A program made the position numbers and the translations under genes. Positions 55,675 through 64,000 of a stretch of 64,000 nucleotides of DNA are shown piece after piece (the stretch's first letter is position 1; every line of letters starts with the position of its first letter). Below the pieces are notes generated by a model. That model ran no database searches. It was given only the letters and a program-made list of their open reading frames with translations, and was not told where the DNA came from. Source of the DNA: Piscirickettsiaceae bacterium CG07_land_8_20_14_0_80_44_28 (GTDB lineage Bacteria; Pseudomonadota; Gammaproteobacteria; Thiomicrospirales; Thiomicrospiraceae); the NCBI GenBank assembly GCA_002779995.1, contig PEWX01000059.1, forward strand, positions 31,169-95,168, read 5' to 3'.

Positions 55675-56795
55675 GGTTTCTTCCTTTGTAAAAAGGCACC
55701 GCTTTCAATATGGTGCGTGTAAGGGAATTGATCAAACAACGCGGTTGCCACCAATTGATGCGTTTGTGAAATAATCGCTAAATCTCTTGCTAAGGTTTCA
55801 GGGTCGCATGAAATATAAATGATCGTGTCAAATTGAGTCACCATTGACCGAGTTAAATCATCCAAGCCTGACCTAGGCGGATCGACAAAAATTGTCCGAA
55901 AATCATAAGCCGTTAAATCAATATTTCTTAACCGCTGAAACGATTGACCTTGCAAGGCTGCCGAAATCTCTTCTGCCGCCATTTTTACAACGGTGACATT
56001 CTCGACTTGATTGGCTTTCAAATTGACTTGAGCGGACGCCACCGAAGTTTTGGAAATCTCAGTGGCTAAAACTTGACGATAGTGTTCAGCCAAGGCAATT
56101 GAAAAATGACCATTGCCGCAATACAACTCAATCAAATCCCCTTGCTGATTCGGATTGGCTTCAACGGCCATTTTTCGTGCCCAATGCAACATCTTCTGCG
56201 CCATTTCCGCATTGGGCTGGGTAAAGCTGTTTTCAACCTGCTGATACTGAAAACGTCTGCCATCCACCATTAATTGCTCAGTGACAAAATCTGCGTCCAA
56301 GCAAATTTTTTGTTTCCGTGCCCGACCCATCAAATGGGTAATGGGCAAACCGGCCTTTAAACGATCTGCGGCTTCTAACCACTCCGGATCGGTGATAACG
56401 CCTTGATCTGTTTTCTGTTGCAGAGAACGGCGATAGATTAAGGTCACCAACATCTCGCCACTCAAGGTGGCTAAAAAATCGATCTCAAATAGTTTGTGTT
56501 TCAACGCTACACTGGCCGCAATTTTTTTAATCAGTTTGGGCATCAGCTCATCAATCGACTTCAACACCATTGGACAACTCAAAATAATTTTTTTATGCTT
56601 TGTGTCCGGGTCAAACATCACATAATCAAGCCGATCACCCTCATGCCAAACCCGAAATTCGGCACGCGCACGATAATGTGACGGCGAAGACGCAAAGCAT
56701 GAAAACTGTGGCAAATCGCCAAGCAAATTAGCCAGGCGTTGCTGCTTCTCAACGAGTTGATCGGCATAGTGTTCAGGATAGGTTTGACATAACAT
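55671..56795 (-). CDS. trmA: tRNA (uracil-54-C5)-methyltransferase TrmA
   Basis: A 374-residue enzyme that makes the ribothymidine of the T-loop. It has the phrase [15 protein letters not shown] near the N-terminus, the SAM-binding [29 protein letters not shown], and the catalytic cysteine in [15 protein letters not shown]. The TauE/SafE gene follows with a 4-base overlap. The length is typical of the E. coli enzyme (366). Confidence 0.95.
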   Translation of the reverse strand: MLCQTYPEHYADQLVEKQQRLANLLGDLPQFSCFASSPSHYRARAEFRVWHEGDRLDYVMFDPDTKHKKIILSCPMVLKSIDELMPKLIKKIAASVALKHKLFEIDFLATLSGEMLVTLIYRRSLQQKTDQGVITDPEWLEAADRLKAGLPITHLMGRARKQKICLDADFVTEQLMVDGRRFQYQQVENSFTQPNAEMAQKMLHWARKMAVEANPNQQGDLIELYCGNGHFSIALAEHYRQVLATEISKTSVASAQVNLKANQVENVTVVKMAAEEISAALQGQSFQRLRNIDLTAYDFRTIFVDPPRSGLDDLTRSMVTQFDTIIYISCDPETLARDLAIISQTHQLVATALFDQFPYTHHIESGAFLQRKKP

Positions 56796-56968
56796 GGTTG
56801 AATAAAGGATCTCTTTTCATTGGCATCAGCTTTGTCGATGCTTTTATCAGGCGCTGAATTATAACAAAGTTCCCCCGACGATAGCGTCAGCGCAAACGCT
56901 AAATATAACAATAGCCCAATAATCACTTTTTATTAGTAATTTTTTTATGCCTATTATGTGTAAAAATC

Positions 56969-56980
56969 ACCAGGCCTGGT
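56969..56980. repeat. ACCAGGCCTGGT palindrome, intergenic copy
   Basis: Exact 12-base copy with an A-rich left flank (TAAAAATC), upstream of the REC-REC-GGDEF promoter. Confidence 0.85.
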
Positions 56981-57002
56981 CAAAATTCACCCCAAAATTG
57001 GC

Positions 57003-57031
57003 TTGTTACGCCTCTTTAAAAAATGTATAGT
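57003..57031 (+). promoter_or_regulatory. Sigma70-like promoter of the REC-REC-GGDEF gene
   Basis: TTGTTA at 57003-57008 and TATAGT at 57026-57031 with a 17-base spacer, about 50 bases before the ATG. A CCAGGCCTGG palindrome lies at 56970, just upstream of the -35 box. Confidence 0.5.
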
Positions 57032-57081
57032 GAGTAACTAATTTCTTAATAAGAATATCCATCATTCACGAGAACTCCGCT

Positions 57082-58326
57082 ATGTCATCTGATTGCTTTT
57101 TAATTATTGAAGATCAAAAATCCATTGCCAGTTTGCTAAAAAGTGAACTTGAAAAGCTGACCTCGCGCCCCATTTATCTAGCCGATACCATGGCCAAAGC
57201 CAAACAAATTATAAGCTCAGGAAAAAACATTGCTGTCTGCCTCAGCGACCTCCATCTAGCCGATTCAGCAAATGGTGAAATCGTGCACTACCTTAAAAGC
57301 CAACATATTACCACCGTGGTGTTAACCGGCTCTTTTAAAGAAGAAACCCGCGAAGAAATGTTCCGCTTAAAAGTCGCCGATTATGTGATTAAAGACACCC
57401 TCTCCTCAATCCGTTATGCGGTTGGCATTACGCATCGACTTTATAAAAATGCCCAGCGTGAAGTCTGGATGCTCAGTTCCACAAATCACAACAGCTCCAT
57501 GATTCTAGGCATGTTGCGCAACCACCGATTTAAAGTCAGCCTCTATGAGCACTCATCCGAATTGCTTTCCGATCTCGAAAACACCGTTCCAAGTCTAGTT
57601 GTCATAGACGGCGTGCAAACAGATGCCACCAATAATGCTTTTGAACTTACAAAAAAAGTGCGGGATACCTTTAGTCAAAATCATTTGCCGATTATTGTCT
57701 GTGAAGACAGCAAAAACATTACCGAAGCCATTAAACTGATGAAATATGGTGTCAACGACTTCTTTAATACCAATTTCACCCCCGAAGAGTTTTATGCCCG
57801 AGTGAATCAAAACATCGAACAAGCTGAAACCTATCAAGCCATTGAACGACTCTCACAAACCGATGCCCTGACAGGACTTTATAACCGTGGCTACTTCTTT
57901 GAAGCAGGAAACACCCAATTCAAAAAAATTCAACAACAAGAAGGGTACTTTTTTACCCTGATGGCGGATATAGACCATTTCAAAGCGGTCAACGACACCC
58001 ATGGACACCAAAAAGGCGATGAGGCCATTGTGTTTACGGCGCACAGTTTACAAACCATCTTTGCCAACTATTTGGTGGCTCGCTTTGGCGGCGAAGAATT
58101 CTGTGTATTTGGTGCCATTGAAGACACCAGTGAAGTGGAAGATCTCTGCGAAAAATTACGCCACACCATCGAAACCGAATCAGAAAAACAAACCGGCGTT
58201 AAATTTACCATCAGTCAAGGCATTACCTTTTCCGGCAATGATCTGGATGATGCCGTCTCCAAAGCCGATAAAGCACTCTACGAATCCAAAGAATCCGGTC
58301 GAAACAAAGTCACCACCGAGTTCTAA
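57082..58326 (+). CDS. Response regulator diguanylate cyclase, REC-REC-GGDEF
   Basis: A 414-residue cytoplasmic protein. REC1 (1-120) has an acidic E-D pair, the aspartate in CLSDLHLAD and the lysine in YVIKD. REC2 (about 130-255) keeps an aspartate in VVIDGV but has S-S-T in place of the acidic pair, so it is probably not phosphorylated. The GGDEF domain has RFGGEEF (near 335) and should be active; no RxxD inhibition site is seen. The arrangement resembles PleD. The partner kinase is unknown. It is a single gene with its own promoter. Confidence 0.9.
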   Translation: MSSDCFLIIEDQKSIASLLKSELEKLTSRPIYLADTMAKAKQIISSGKNIAVCLSDLHLADSANGEIVHYLKSQHITTVVLTGSFKEETREEMFRLKVADYVIKDTLSSIRYAVGITHRLYKNAQREVWMLSSTNHNSSMILGMLRNHRFKVSLYEHSSELLSDLENTVPSLVVIDGVQTDATNNAFELTKKVRDTFSQNHLPIIVCEDSKNITEAIKLMKYGVNDFFNTNFTPEEFYARVNQNIEQAETYQAIERLSQTDALTGLYNRGYFFEAGNTQFKKIQQQEGYFFTLMADIDHFKAVNDTHGHQKGDEAIVFTAHSLQTIFANYLVARFGGEEFCVFGAIEDTSEVEDLCEKLRHTIETESEKQTGVKFTISQGITFSGNDLDDAVSKADKALYESKESGRNKVTTEF

Positions 58327-58426
58327 ATCGCCAGATTAATCCTGTTAGGGTATTAAAATTCATTTGCTATCAATAAGGCTTTTGTATAAAGTGGACTTTA
58401 TAGCAAACCCCATTTTGGACTAAACC

Positions 58427-59617
58427 ATGATTAATGACATCCTACGGCAAACCTCAAACTTTATCTTGGCTCGTTCTGTGCCAAGCTATCGACGCTTTTT
58501 ACTCGACAAAATGGATTTTTCTGATCGTCTAATCGGCATTCGCGGTGCAAGAGGCAGCGGCAAAACGACGATAATGTTGCAATACGCTCATTCCTCTCAA
58601 CTCTCGCCAACCAAAATACTCTATTTATCCTGTGACCACCCTGCGATGGCAGGAGAAGATTTATTGACATTGGCACAAACCTTTTACCAAGAAGGCGGCA
58701 AGTTACTCCTACTGGATGAGATTCACAAATCCAAAGATTTTGGCAGTGCGCTAAAAGCGATTTACGACGCCTTTGATTTACAAGTGATCTTTTCAGGCTC
58801 TTCCGCGCTACAACTCACTAAAATGAGTGCCGACCTTTCGCGACGTGCGGTCATGTTTCATTTACCCATTTTATCTTTACGAGAATATATCGAAATTGAA
58901 ACCGGCTTAAATTTACCTGTGATCCCTTTGCAATCCCTACTGCAATCTCACCAAGAAGTGGCTTTTGAAATCACTCAAAAAATTCGACCGATTGAATATT
59001 TTCGTCGCTACTGTGAAACAGGCGCTTACCCCTTTTACCAAGAATCATTGGAAAATTATCCGCTCAAATTATTAGAGGTTATTAATCACACCATTGATGT
59101 TGATTTAACCTCACTCTTTCATATTGATTCCAACAAACTCGATAAACTGAAAAAAATTTTATACATGGTCTGTTCTACACCGCCCGTTGAACTAAACAAG
59201 GCCAAAATCAGTAGCGCGGTTGGCACCTCTTGGCCAACCTTAGCCAAATATATTGAACTGATGCAATCTGCTGATTTACTGTACAGTTTAAGAGGCGGTT
59301 CAGGAATGCGTGCGGTCAATAAGCCCGATAAATTACTGCTCAATAACCCGAACCTATTTCAAGTATTGTGTGCCAACCCGAATACCGGCAGCCTGAGAGA
59401 AAGCTTTTTCGTCTCTCAACTCAGTTATCAACATCAGGTGCATTATCATGATCAAGGTGATTTTTTGGTGAATGATCAATACATTTTTGAAGTGAGTGGC
59501 GCCCAGAAAAAAACAACGCAAATCCAGCATCAAGACCAGGCCTTTTTAGCCTTAGACGACCTGGAAGTCGGTCATAAAAAGCGCATTCCACTGTGGCTTT
59601 TTGGGTTGCTCTACTAA
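58427..59617 (+). CDS. AAA_14-family ATPase with C-terminal DUF4143-like part
   Basis: A 396-residue ATPase with Walker A GARGSGKTTIMLQYA (near 39), Walker B LLLLDEIHKS and a sensor phrase VIFSGSSALQL. The C-terminal half (about 240-396) matches the DUF4143-type domain with a winged helix. Such proteins are common in genome islands and their role is unknown; some are linked to defence or toxin-like functions. The last part contains a half copy of the palindrome (CCAGGCCT at 59536). Located 100 bases after the REC-REC-GGDEF gene. Confidence 0.8.
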   Translation: MINDILRQTSNFILARSVPSYRRFLLDKMDFSDRLIGIRGARGSGKTTIMLQYAHSSQLSPTKILYLSCDHPAMAGEDLLTLAQTFYQEGGKLLLLDEIHKSKDFGSALKAIYDAFDLQVIFSGSSALQLTKMSADLSRRAVMFHLPILSLREYIEIETGLNLPVIPLQSLLQSHQEVAFEITQKIRPIEYFRRYCETGAYPFYQESLENYPLKLLEVINHTIDVDLTSLFHIDSNKLDKLKKILYMVCSTPPVELNKAKISSAVGTSWPTLAKYIELMQSADLLYSLRGGSGMRAVNKPDKLLLNNPNLFQVLCANPNTGSLRESFFVSQLSYQHQVHYHDQGDFLVNDQYIFEVSGAQKKTTQIQHQDQAFLALDDLEVGHKKRIPLWLFGLLY

Positions 59618-59630
59618 TCGACTGCTAAGT

Positions 59631-60014
59631 CTACTTGAGTTGATCCATCATCGCTTTAAAGCTTGACTCAACCGCCAACGCAATCACTTCTAATTCAGGA
59701 TCAGGATTCAGTGCTTTTAGCATAGCGGCCGGTGCCATCATACTGATTTTGGTTTGTCCATTATCTTCATACACCGCAATACGACAGGGTAAGGCAATTG
59801 CCAAATCCATGTCTTTTTCCAAAACCGCTTTCGCTTTTTTAGGATTGCAAATCTCAAAAACCTTTACGGCCTTATCAAACTCAACACCTTTTTTCTGCAT
59901 AGTTTCTTGCAAATCATGCACGGCAACAATGCCAAACTGATGTGCAGGAACCACCGTTTCCATTTCACTGCAAACGGTATCCACATCCTTATCCGTAGTA
60001 ACAACGTACTTCAT
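59631..60014 (-). CDS. DUF302 family protein
   Basis: A 127-residue soluble protein of the DUF302 family: HQFGIVAVHDLQETMQKKGVEF, FEICNPKKAKAVLEKD and LPCRIAVYEDNG. The two cysteines (CNP and PCR) are conserved in the family and may bind a metal or react with redox partners. The family often appears in sulfur and metal-rich habitats. It converges with the ATPase gene, 13 bases away. Confidence 0.85.
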   Translation of the reverse strand: MKYVVTTDKDVDTVCSEMETVVPAHQFGIVAVHDLQETMQKKGVEFDKAVKVFEICNPKKAKAVLEKDMDLAIALPCRIAVYEDNGQTKISMMAPAAMLKALNPDPELEVIALAVESSFKAMMDQLK

Positions 60015-60171
60015 ACAAACTCCTTATAACGATTAATCGTTTTCTGAAAAAAGTCGACATTAACTTTATTTCAATTGAGTCGCCATCATAGTGGCAGCGG
60101 CCACTGTGTCAAGTTTAACGCTAATATAAAGCCACTAAAATCCCATAGAACAGGATAAAACTCCGCACATT

Positions 60172-62217
60172 TCAAATCGTTAACTCAGTCATGTTTTTTT
60201 CTTTAACAATATAAATATAAGCTTGTTTAGGTGAGCTGATTTCAGTTGGAAAGGCCAGTTCTAATTTTTTTGTTTTGACCATGTTCGATAGGTAACTTTT
60301 ACGAAGCAAGTCTGGGGTACGCTCTACTAATTCAGATAATACTGAAATTGAAACATATTGGTTTTTGCATAAGTTCAATAAAACGGCTTCCATCACATCA
60401 CTTGAGACCCGTTTTTTGGTTCTAGGTTCTTTTGCTATTTCATGGAGTTTTATAAGCGTCGGTTCTGTTAAAAGTGTTAGTTCATCAATAAACGGAAAAC
60501 GATGATATTCAGAGGGTGAAATCAATCGACCAAATTCATCTCTATTTTCTGAGCCTAGGGTATTAGAGTTTGAACCTAGGGTATTTGAACTTAAGCCTAG
60601 GGTATTAGAGTTTGAACCTAGGGTATTTGAACTTAAGCCTAGGGTATTAGAGTTTGAACCTAGGGTATTTGATTCATTAAAAACATCGTCAGCTTTGGGA
60701 ATCATACTATCTAAAGTTGTTAGGTGATAAACGCTTCCACGGCTATGACCCGTTTGTTTTAACCAACCTTTTTCGACCAGCATATTTAATGTTTTACTCA
60801 CATCTGCCGAGTGTTCCGTTGATAGTGAGCATAAGCGTTCATGGGTGACGGTTTTTTCATTAAAAGCGATACCTAAAGCTAATTGTGCCAAGTTACTAAC
60901 TTGGCCAAACTCTGTTCCAAAATGTCTTGCTAATAAGCTCATGCTTCCTTGCGGTAAAAGGTCTGTCATCCAAAGTTTTAACAAGGTCTGTTCATTAGGT
61001 TTGATAACCTCCTCAAGCATCGGCTTTTTCCAATGGTAAGCTTTCCAGCTATCAAATATTTTTGGTAATCCAGAGCCAGACTGCTCACCAATTCCAACAA
61101 AACGAAACATTTTATGAATTAAACGATTACGGCAGTCTGCTTCGCCACCATGAATTGCAACACTGACAGGAACTCTCATTAACCCTGGGTTTCTAAAACC
61201 AAACATATCAGGTCTCTTAACCACTAAAACAGAAGCACGGCCAGTATAGTCGGCATGCACTAAAACATTACACAATGCTTCACGCACAGCAATATGTAGA
61301 GGCGTATCCTCTTTTCGGATACCACCCTCTAATTGAAAAGGAACTTTAATCTCCGTTGTGAGTTTGCGATAAACAATATGAAAAAAATCAAACAAATTCC
61401 CAGACCAAGTGCCATCTAAAGTAACTCGATCAGACCAACGGTTTTCAGTTTTGGCTTGTGGGCGTTCCTGATAGTCCAATTGATAATTAGGAAGAATATC
61501 TTGAATCGTATGGTCTTCTGCAAACATCAACAAGCCTGCAATCGTTAAGCCTGCGATATCTTTTTCGCGATCTCGTCGCCAAGCGCCAATGCGCTCAAGA
61601 AAGGCCAAATCATCTAATTTATTAAAAGGGTGCGTTGGTTGGCGCACGGCAAATGTCTGGCGATAATCTTGCAAAGTTTTTTCATGCAAATCGGTTAAAC
61701 CATAGCCAATTAAGATTTCATTATCACGACTGTCATTCATCTGCTCCGCTAAAGCGCGCTTTACCTCTTCATCTGACATTTTTTGGTCAGACTCATTTAA
61801 GCGACGATAACTATTTTTAATAGGCGTTTGTTTTAAATAAACAGGCCTATCTTTTCGAGTTGCCTCAGGAATAATGACTTTTAAAAATTGAATGCATTCA
61901 ATAGAGATTGTTTCAATGTGTTCATCTTTTAATAAGTTGGCACTCACAATTTGTGGGTTATTTGCACCATTCACTAATTGAGCCTTAACGGTATCAATGT
62001 TCTCAAGACCAACCAAGCTGAACTGACCTTTTTTCTCTTGAATACCCAGTAAAACAATACCGCCATAAGTATTGGCCATGGCAGAGTAGGTTTCCCAAAA
62101 ATCATTGGGCAGGTTGCCTTTACCATCCTTGCCTGTGGCTAATTTGCACTCTAAACTGCAGCTCTCTTTTAAAAGTTTGATATCTTCCAGCGTATTTAAT
62201 TCAATCTCATTCGCCAT
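60172..62217 (-). CDS. AlbA_2/Schlafen-type ATP-binding protein with heptapeptide repeat
   Basis: A 681-residue protein. Residues 1-140 form an AlbA_2 (Schlafen-type) domain (SLECKLATGKDGKG, GGIVLLGIQEKKG), followed by an ATPase-like HATPase_c_4 part (about 300-400; HIAVREALCNVLVHADYTG, then GEQSGSGLPKIF). After a winged-helix segment, residues 535-580 consist of six copies of a heptad with NTLG, then a second winged helix to the C-terminus. Such proteins may be regulators or defence components. The start at 62217 (MANEIELN) overlaps the upstream methyltransferase by 11 bases, indicating one operon. Confidence 0.82.
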   Translation of the reverse strand: MANEIELNTLEDIKLLKESCSLECKLATGKDGKGNLPNDFWETYSAMANTYGGIVLLGIQEKKGQFSLVGLENIDTVKAQLVNGANNPQIVSANLLKDEHIETISIECIQFLKVIIPEATRKDRPVYLKQTPIKNSYRRLNESDQKMSDEEVKRALAEQMNDSRDNEILIGYGLTDLHEKTLQDYRQTFAVRQPTHPFNKLDDLAFLERIGAWRRDREKDIAGLTIAGLLMFAEDHTIQDILPNYQLDYQERPQAKTENRWSDRVTLDGTWSGNLFDFFHIVYRKLTTEIKVPFQLEGGIRKEDTPLHIAVREALCNVLVHADYTGRASVLVVKRPDMFGFRNPGLMRVPVSVAIHGGEADCRNRLIHKMFRFVGIGEQSGSGLPKIFDSWKAYHWKKPMLEEVIKPNEQTLLKLWMTDLLPQGSMSLLARHFGTEFGQVSNLAQLALGIAFNEKTVTHERLCSLSTEHSADVSKTLNMLVEKGWLKQTGHSRGSVYHLTTLDSMIPKADDVFNESNTLGSNSNTLGLSSNTLGSNSNTLGLSSNTLGSNSNTLGSENRDEFGRLISPSEYHRFPFIDELTLLTEPTLIKLHEIAKEPRTKKRVSSDVMEAVLLNLCKNQYVSISVLSELVERTPDLLRKSYLSNMVKTKKLELAFPTEISSPKQAYIYIVKEKNMTELTI
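60554..60679. repeat. Six 21-base in-frame tandem repeats with CCTAGG
   Basis: CCTAGG occurs at 60554, 60575, 60596, 60617, 60638 and 60659, exactly 21 bases apart. Two alternating unit types make a 42-base higher-order repeat. They encode alternating heptads with NTLG in the AlbA_2 protein. Confidence 0.95.
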
Positions 62218-64000
62218 AGTTATTACCTGAAATTTGCCAAATTGCATCTATTTCCTTCATGAATCTATCGGTTTCTACTAGGGCGACGATGATTTTTTGG
62301 TAGTGCATAATGTCGTCAAAACTGAGTTCACGGTCTTGGCGGTCTTTTAGCCATTTTTGCGCGGGTTGGTAGCCGCCTATGTAGAACTCCCAGGCTAACA
62401 ACGGTACTTGGTCAAAATATTGGTTATCGTTAATCCACACCTTACCGTGCGTGTCATCAATCGCTTCATACCCTGGGCTGGTTTTGCTGATTTTACGGCT
62501 CACCACATTACTGCCTGCAACGGGATAAGGGGTAATGGCTTGGTCTAAGGCGGGCGATTCCATTAAATGCAATTGGCGAATTTGCCCGCCCAAGCTCACC
62601 AATGGCCAAAAGGTCTCGGGCGTTGGATAAGGCACGCGCGGAAAGTCGGTTTTTAAAAATTCTTTGTAGGTTTCACGATAGCTTGGGCTGTGCAACACCG
62701 CATAAATATAATCCAAAATGTCAATTGGGCAAAACTCGGTTTGTGGCACAAAAGTCACCGAAAAATCACCAGGCCTGGTGGTTTTTTCGGCCGAAAAAGG
62801 CAAATTTAAGGCTTTTTCAAAAGCTTGGATTTCTTCAGGATTGAGATTAGGCGTGCGTTCGCTTCCGTCTTCTGGGTAGAGGTAGAGTGGGAACACAGAA
62901 CCAATTTCGCTTGTTTTATTTGAAACTAAACAAGATTCAGAAATAGTTTCACTTACAAATACATGTTGGTTTTGTTCAAAAGCCTTTACTTGTCTGCAAA
63001 TATTAAGACCTAAATTAGAACCTTTTAATATATGTTGCATAACATCTAACCTACTACGTTCAATAAAGGCGCTATCAAAATAAATATGGCGTTTATCGAA
63101 TGGACGATAATTAATTTCTTTAATGTACATCTTGTCAAAAGCGGTTTTATTTTGGACTTCAGCAATTCTCCAAGATTTGTTTTCTCGAATATTGAGTTTA
63201 TTTTTTGCTGCTTCAGGTGATAATTCAAAAAAGGTTTTAATTCGTTCTACTAATCTAAATTTATCATCATCAATGACTAAGGAATCGCGAGAAGTGACAA
63301 TGCCAACATTATTGACTTTAAACAAAGATTGAATTGCAAGGCCTTTGTCATAATCAGTTTGCAGTTCAAAATCTTTAGGCACCATAAAGTACATAGGTGC
63401 AATATTTGGAATCGCTTGATAGGGCACATTCTTAAAAGCGGTGTTTTCTAAAAAAGCGTATTTGTCTTTGCGTTTGCCATATAAATCTAAGTGATAAACC
63501 TGCCCTAAATCACCAGGCCTGGTTATTTTTGAGCCGTTTTTCACCAAAATATTAATCGAAACGCCTTGTTCTATATCAAAGATGTTTTCGTCTTTTGAAC
63601 CATCTGGGCAGGTTTCTTTCTTTTTGGCATTGCCATGTAAGTCAATGGTGTAAATTTCGTCATAGGTTTTGAGCAAATTCCAACGCATTCCGCGAAAAGT
63701 GGGGTTGTCTAAAAAACCATGTGGATTAATAAACGCTAAAACCCCTTCGCCATTTTGTTCAATAAAATGCTGACCAAAACGCATAAACTTAACGTAATCA
63801 TCATTAATCCATTTGGGGTTTCTTTCTTGTAATTTTTGTTTGCCACCCGGTTCTTTTTTGTAGTCGTCCATTAACGACATAATCCAGTCGCCTTTATTGG
63901 CACTTTCGCCAGAATAAGGCGGATTGCCCATTACCACCATGACGGGCGTGTCTTTTTTAACGGTATTGGCTTCTTTGGCCTCGTTACTGAGCCATTGCGA
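62207..64000 (-). CDS. Type ISP-like restriction-modification enzyme, C-terminal half (partial)
   Basis: The reading frame is open to the window edge, so the gene continues to the right; 597 codons are visible and the ORF-track start at 63940 is internal. The adenine methyltransferase motif IV (NPPYSGESANKGDW) is followed by FINPHGFLDNPTFRGMRWNLLKTYDEIYTIDLHGNAKKKE and, near the end, a target-recognition-like part with DILDYIYAVLHSPSYRETYKEF. These match the C-terminal half of single-chain type ISP enzymes (nuclease-helicase-methylase-specificity). Two CCAGGCCTGG palindromes (62769 and 63513) both encode T-R-P-G-D. It overlaps the AlbA_2 gene by 11 bases. Confidence 0.85.
   Translation of the reverse strand, partial: SQWLSNEAKEANTVKKDTPVMVVMGNPPYSGESANKGDWIMSLMDDYKKEPGGKQKLQERNPKWINDDYVKFMRFGQHFIEQNGEGVLAFINPHGFLDNPTFRGMRWNLLKTYDEIYTIDLHGNAKKKETCPDGSKDENIFDIEQGVSINILVKNGSKITRPGDLGQVYHLDLYGKRKDKYAFLENTAFKNVPYQAIPNIAPMYFMVPKDFELQTDYDKGLAIQSLFKVNNVGIVTSRDSLVIDDDKFRLVERIKTFFELSPEAAKNKLNIRENKSWRIAEVQNKTAFDKMYIKEINYRPFDKRHIYFDSAFIERSRLDVMQHILKGSNLGLNICRQVKAFEQNQHVFVSETISESCLVSNKTSEIGSVFPLYLYPEDGSERTPNLNPEEIQAFEKALNLPFSAEKTTRPGDFSVTFVPQTEFCPIDILDYIYAVLHSPSYRETYKEFLKTDFPRVPYPTPETFWPLVSLGGQIRQLHLMESPALDQAITPYPVAGSNVVSRKISKTSPGYEAIDDTHGKVWINDNQYFDQVPLLAWEFYIGGYQPAQKWLKDRQDRELSFDDIMHYQKIIVALVETDRFMKEIDAIWQISGNNYGE
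62768..62779. repeat. ACCAGGCCTGGT palindrome, copy 1 in the ISP-like gene
   Basis: Exact 12-base copy with flanks GAAAAATC and GGTTTTTT; encodes T-R-P-G-D in the minus-strand gene. Confidence 0.85.
63512..63523. repeat. ACCAGGCCTGGT palindrome, copy 2 in the ISP-like gene
   Basis: Exact 12-base copy 743 bases from copy 1, in the same reading frame, again encoding T-R-P-G-D. Confidence 0.85.

Noticed and set aside
60554-60679. Regularly spaced repeats that might be a CRISPR array
   Set aside because: The 21-base units are contiguous without spacers and lie in frame inside an open gene; no cas genes are nearby.

Overview
The window looks like a chromosomal segment of a sulfur-oxidising gammaproteobacterium. 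The set of genes (SoxCD-type sulfite dehydrogenase, a YeeE/YedE thiosulfate-type transporter, TauE/SafE, many c-di-GMP enzymes and chemoreceptors) and the moderate GC content fit the Thiomicrospira / Hydrogenovibrio / Thiomicrorhabdus group best. That placement is inference from gene content; no 16S gene is present. I saw no tRNA, rRNA or CRISPR array.

Layout. 1-0.5 kb: end of a cyclic-nucleotide-binding protein. 0.6-10.6 kb: a complete assimilatory sulfate reduction block, cysG, then cysJ-cysH-cysI-cysD-cysN and an SLC13-type permease. CysH is of the APS-reductase type and there is no cysC, so the route is probably sulfate to APS to sulfite to sulfide, with CysG making siroheme for CysI. cysG and cysJ share an almost identical AT-rich upstream element at exactly the same distance from a -10-like box, a likely operator for a LysR/CysB-type activator. 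10.6-13.7 kb: DUF481-like outer membrane protein, YeeE/YedE transporter and a divergent CysB-like LysR regulator. 13.7-19.3 kb: a chemoreceptor and a CBS-PAS-GGDEF-EAL protein. 19.4-27.5 kb: housekeeping genes (queF, yigZ, CDF transporter, rlmD, mnmE, yidC, rnpA, rpmH). 27.6-32.7 kb: CRP-like protein, MGMT-like protein, an encapsulated-ferritin-like protein without neighbouring encapsulin, and soxCD. 32.8-35.3 kb: hemB, aroE, gamma carbonic anhydrase. 35.5-43.7 kb: a signalling cluster of three c-di-GMP proteins, a receiver protein and a chemoreceptor. 43.7-47.4 kb: an accessory patch with an IS-end-like element, hipBA, an LpxL-type acyltransferase, and a decayed mazEF pair bracketed by REP-like repeats. 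47.4-56.8 kb: ttcA, yiiM, a periplasmic-binding protein paired with a GGDEF-EAL receptor, hmuUV with a hugZ/hutZ-like gene, TauE/SafE, trmA. 57-64 kb: REC-REC-GGDEF protein, AAA ATPase, DUF302, an AlbA_2/Schlafen-type ATP-binding protein with a heptapeptide repeat, and the C-terminal part of a type ISP-like restriction-modification enzyme cut by the window edge.

The most striking unexplained signal is a dispersed short palindrome, CCAGGCCTGG, usually ACCAGGCCTGGT with A/T-rich flanks. I count 11 exact 10-mer copies, eight inside genes and three between genes, whereas about 0.06 would be expected by chance at equal base frequencies. Other leads are the orphan encapsulated-ferritin-like protein, the binding-protein/GGDEF-EAL pair, a globin-CZB-GGDEF protein and the restriction/Schlafen pair at the right edge. 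All function statements come from motif recognition by eye, without database searches.
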